From Pyropia yezoensis (lineage: Eukaryota; Rhodophyta; Bangiophyceae; Bangiales; Bangiaceae), in contig CM020618.1 of assembly GCA_009829735.1 (NCBI GenBank), positions 41,903,030-41,967,029 on the forward strand: DNA of 64,000 nucleotides, given 5' to 3'. The position numbers and the translations under genes are program-made. The notes under the pieces were generated by a model. The model did not search any database and had not been told where the DNA came from. It worked only from the letters and a program-made list of their open reading frames with translations. Each line of letters starts with the position of its first letter. Position 1 is the stretch's first letter. Positions 62,170 to 64,000 of this stretch are shown here, piece by piece.

Positions 62170-64000
62170 ATGTCCAGTTCCGAGATCCAGGCTGGGCCCG
62201 TGGTTCCGGCGGCGAGTGTTGTGGAGGAGAACTCGGGTAGTCGCGCCCCTCTCCTGCCTCCGGTTCCTCGGATGTCGGTGCCGGCGCCGGTCGCTACGGC
62301 GGGGACGGATCGAGTTCCCCCGGCTTCCGCGATGCACCCGGTCGAGGCCCCCCCGGAGGGTCTCCCGGAGATGCTTCTTGGGCAGGACCCTCTGGCGGCC
62401 CGGCGTTACTCCACGGTGGTCGGCAACGCCGGCGCGGCCCAGTGCCAGCAGGATTGCATGGACCTCTGGCGCAAGGAACTCCAGCGCGGGGTCTTGACCG
62501 AGATGGACAAGGCACGTCTTCACACGGCGGACCAGATGCGCCTGGCACAAGACCGCTCCCAGAGCTTCTCGGGTTCCTCTTGGGTTGCTCGTCTGGAGGA
62601 TCTCCCCTTCGCGCTGGTACTGGATCTACCCTTGACCGAGCGTCGCGTGTCCGCGTCCGTTCTCCGGTGGCCGGAGGAGGAAGGGTACGTCTACCGGGCG
62701 CTCAAGGTCTGGGATGAGGCGCTCAAGGGGTCGGGAAGCTTGAACTGCGACCCCCGTCCGAGCATGGTCGCTCTGGAGCCGCCTTTCTTGACCCGGAAAT
62801 ACTCCAAGTTGTCGCCGGCACGGGAGCAGGGTGAGCGACGCGGGCGTCAGCGTGACTTCCTTGTGAGCTGCAACCACCAGGAGTTCTGGAAGCTGGACAA
62901 GGCTAACCGGGCGGCATACTACCCCAAGGTCATCCCGCAGCAGCAGGAAGTCGAGATCCCGGTCGGGTTTGCTCCTTCCAGCATCCCTTGCACCTGGTAC
63001 TTCTTGGACGCCTTGACTCAGGCGTCGATCAAGGGCTTCTTCCACTCAATCCCGTACATGATGTACACGTCCGAGATGACAGTCTTGGCGGCCAACCACT
63101 GGCTTCATGAGGTCTTGGTGTCCAACCGGCTTTGGTTTCTCCCTGACCTCCTGATGGTCTGGATTGTCGACAAGTTGACCGTCGACTTCCTGTGCAGCCA
63201 GGACGAGGAGTACAAGGAGCTCTTCCAGGCGATGATCGACTTCCGGCGTCTGGTGCCGGTGCATGACCGGAACTTCTTGAACGCGATTGCCGACCAGAAC
63301 CGCCCGCGTCGGGATGGCTTCGGTTGGGCGCAGGTGGTCTACCAGTCTTCTCCGGCCAAGGTGCAGCTGGCGACGCCGCTTCCGGCGTGGCCGCAGCTAG
63401 GTAGCTTTCCTGCTCCGGCCGCCCTTGATCTTCTGCCAGTTGGGCCGCCGGTGCAGGAGTCGGGATGGGCCGCGGCGGTCGGTCGGGCGTCTGCGGCGGC
63501 TCCGCTTCCTCCGGTTGCCCCTGTCGCCCCGGTCGCCTCGCCTGAACCGTCACCGGCACGTCCGCGCCCTGTTCCGGCTGTGCCAGTACTTCAAGCTCCT
63601 CCGGCACCGCGCTTGTCTGCGGCGAGTCTGGGAGTGGCCGTGCGGTCGCCGATTACTCCGGCCGCTCTACCCCGGACGCCTTCTTCCAACGCCGGCGGCG
63701 CTGTGCCTCCGCTGGAGTTGGGCACTCCGGTCTCGGGGGCCGTTGTGGACCGTCCGGTAGTGTCATCCTCGGGCCGGTTCGAGATTCCGGCGCCGACTCT
63801 GCGCCTTACCCGCTTCCGGGTGCCTGACTGGTACCTGAACCAAGGTGGTCCAACATGCGACCAGTACGACGTCGGCATGATTGAAGACCAGCTGGGTCGT
63901 CTTCCGGTGCAGGTTGAAGGCGTCGGGTCCTCTCTGGTGCTGGGTACTTACGCCAGCGTCTTGAACGACGTGGTCGACCGGGTGTTTGCTTGCGCGGACA
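62170..64000 (+). CDS. Antisense extra ORF of element E, intact to window edge
   Basis: Open without a stop for 610 codons from ATG 62170 to the right edge, so the C-terminus is missing. It is on the strand opposite to the element's own pol direction, as in A to D. It starts MSSSEIQAGPVVPAAS, with a Pro/Ala-rich N-terminus, then a folded-looking region of about 300 residues: LRWPEEEGYVYRALKVWDEA, YYPKVIPQQQEVEIPVGF, FLDALTQASIKGFFHSIPYM, LWFLPDLLMVWIVDKLTVDF. A second Pro/Ala-rich linker leads to a second domain (FRVPDWYLNQGGPTCDQYDV, VLGTYASVLNDVVDRVF). It is nearly colinear with C's broken copy. No signal peptide or clear membrane span. Function unknown. Confidence 0.85.
   Translation, partial: MSSSEIQAGPVVPAASVVEENSGSRAPLLPPVPRMSVPAPVATAGTDRVPPASAMHPVEAPPEGLPEMLLGQDPLAARRYSTVVGNAGAAQCQQDCMDLWRKELQRGVLTEMDKARLHTADQMRLAQDRSQSFSGSSWVARLEDLPFALVLDLPLTERRVSASVLRWPEEEGYVYRALKVWDEALKGSGSLNCDPRPSMVALEPPFLTRKYSKLSPAREQGERRGRQRDFLVSCNHQEFWKLDKANRAAYYPKVIPQQQEVEIPVGFAPSSIPCTWYFLDALTQASIKGFFHSIPYMMYTSEMTVLAANHWLHEVLVSNRLWFLPDLLMVWIVDKLTVDFLCSQDEEYKELFQAMIDFRRLVPVHDRNFLNAIADQNRPRRDGFGWAQVVYQSSPAKVQLATPLPAWPQLGSFPAPAALDLLPVGPPVQESGWAAAVGRASAAAPLPPVAPVAPVASPEPSPARPRPVPAVPVLQAPPAPRLSAASLGVAVRSPITPAALPRTPSSNAGGAVPPLELGTPVSGAVVDRPVVSSSGRFEIPAPTLRLTRFRVPDWYLNQGGPTCDQYDVGMIEDQLGRLPVQVEGVGSSLVLGTYASVLNDVVDRVFACAD

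Larger units (their letters stand above)
61417..64000 (-). mobile_element. Ty3/gypsy element E, 3' end only
   Basis: A minus-strand relative of element C. The LTR (61988-61417) is next to a polypurine tract complement (61992-62001), identifying it as the 3' LTR, and the antisense ORF follows on the plus strand. Pol, gag and the 5' LTR would lie beyond the right edge. It inserted into a copy of the 969-bp LTR family. Confidence 0.88.

Noticed and set aside
1-64000. CRISPR arrays, operons, rRNA genes
   Set aside because: No regularly spaced repeats, no rRNA motifs and no prokaryotic gene organisation were seen.

Overview
The window is eukaryotic, very GC-rich and dominated by transposable elements. 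I see no operons, Shine-Dalgarno sites or bacterial genes. The Ala/Gly/Pro-rich coding style, long poly-G runs and unspliced long frames fit a GC-rich alga, and my best guess is a bangiophyte red alga of the Porphyra/Pyropia kind. That assignment is inference only.

Left block (1-16719): two nested Ty3/gypsy chromovirus-like elements of one family. Element B (minus strand, 3' end beyond the left edge) is decayed. Element A (1512-10889, plus strand) inserted into the end of B's pol. A has visually identical 468-bp LTRs, intact gag and pol and an intact extra ORF, so it looks young. Middle left (16720-19021): a D-type LTR relic, low-complexity DNA, and a 202-bp insertion carrying a tRNA-like core.

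Central block (19022-44693): a Copia element (F, minus strand) split by Ty3 element C (21965-43319, TSD AGGGT). C is itself split by Ty3 element D (25931-36650, TSD GCCGG) and by a 969-bp solo LTR (40331-41299, TSD GAGGG). Right block (44890-64000): an Ala-rich, HEAT-like gene with broken frames, a PIF/Harbinger transposase pseudogene, GC-rich low-complexity DNA, a 1068-residue P-loop NTPase/nuclease resembling Crinkler-RHS proteins, a hAT transposase remnant in an AT-rich island, a decayed C2H2/transposase-like ORF, and the 3' end of a fifth Ty3 element (E, minus strand, relative of C) running off the right edge.

The most unusual signal is that every Ty3 element in the window (A, B, C, D, E; three LTR families) carries a long ORF on the opposite strand between pol and the 3' LTR, convergent with gag-pol. 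The encoded proteins share motifs by eye across all three families, although their LTRs and gags have diverged. The same families share an 18-nt primer binding site and a -1 gag/pol frame arrangement. This looks like a conserved retroelement lineage with an additional antisense-encoded protein of unknown function.
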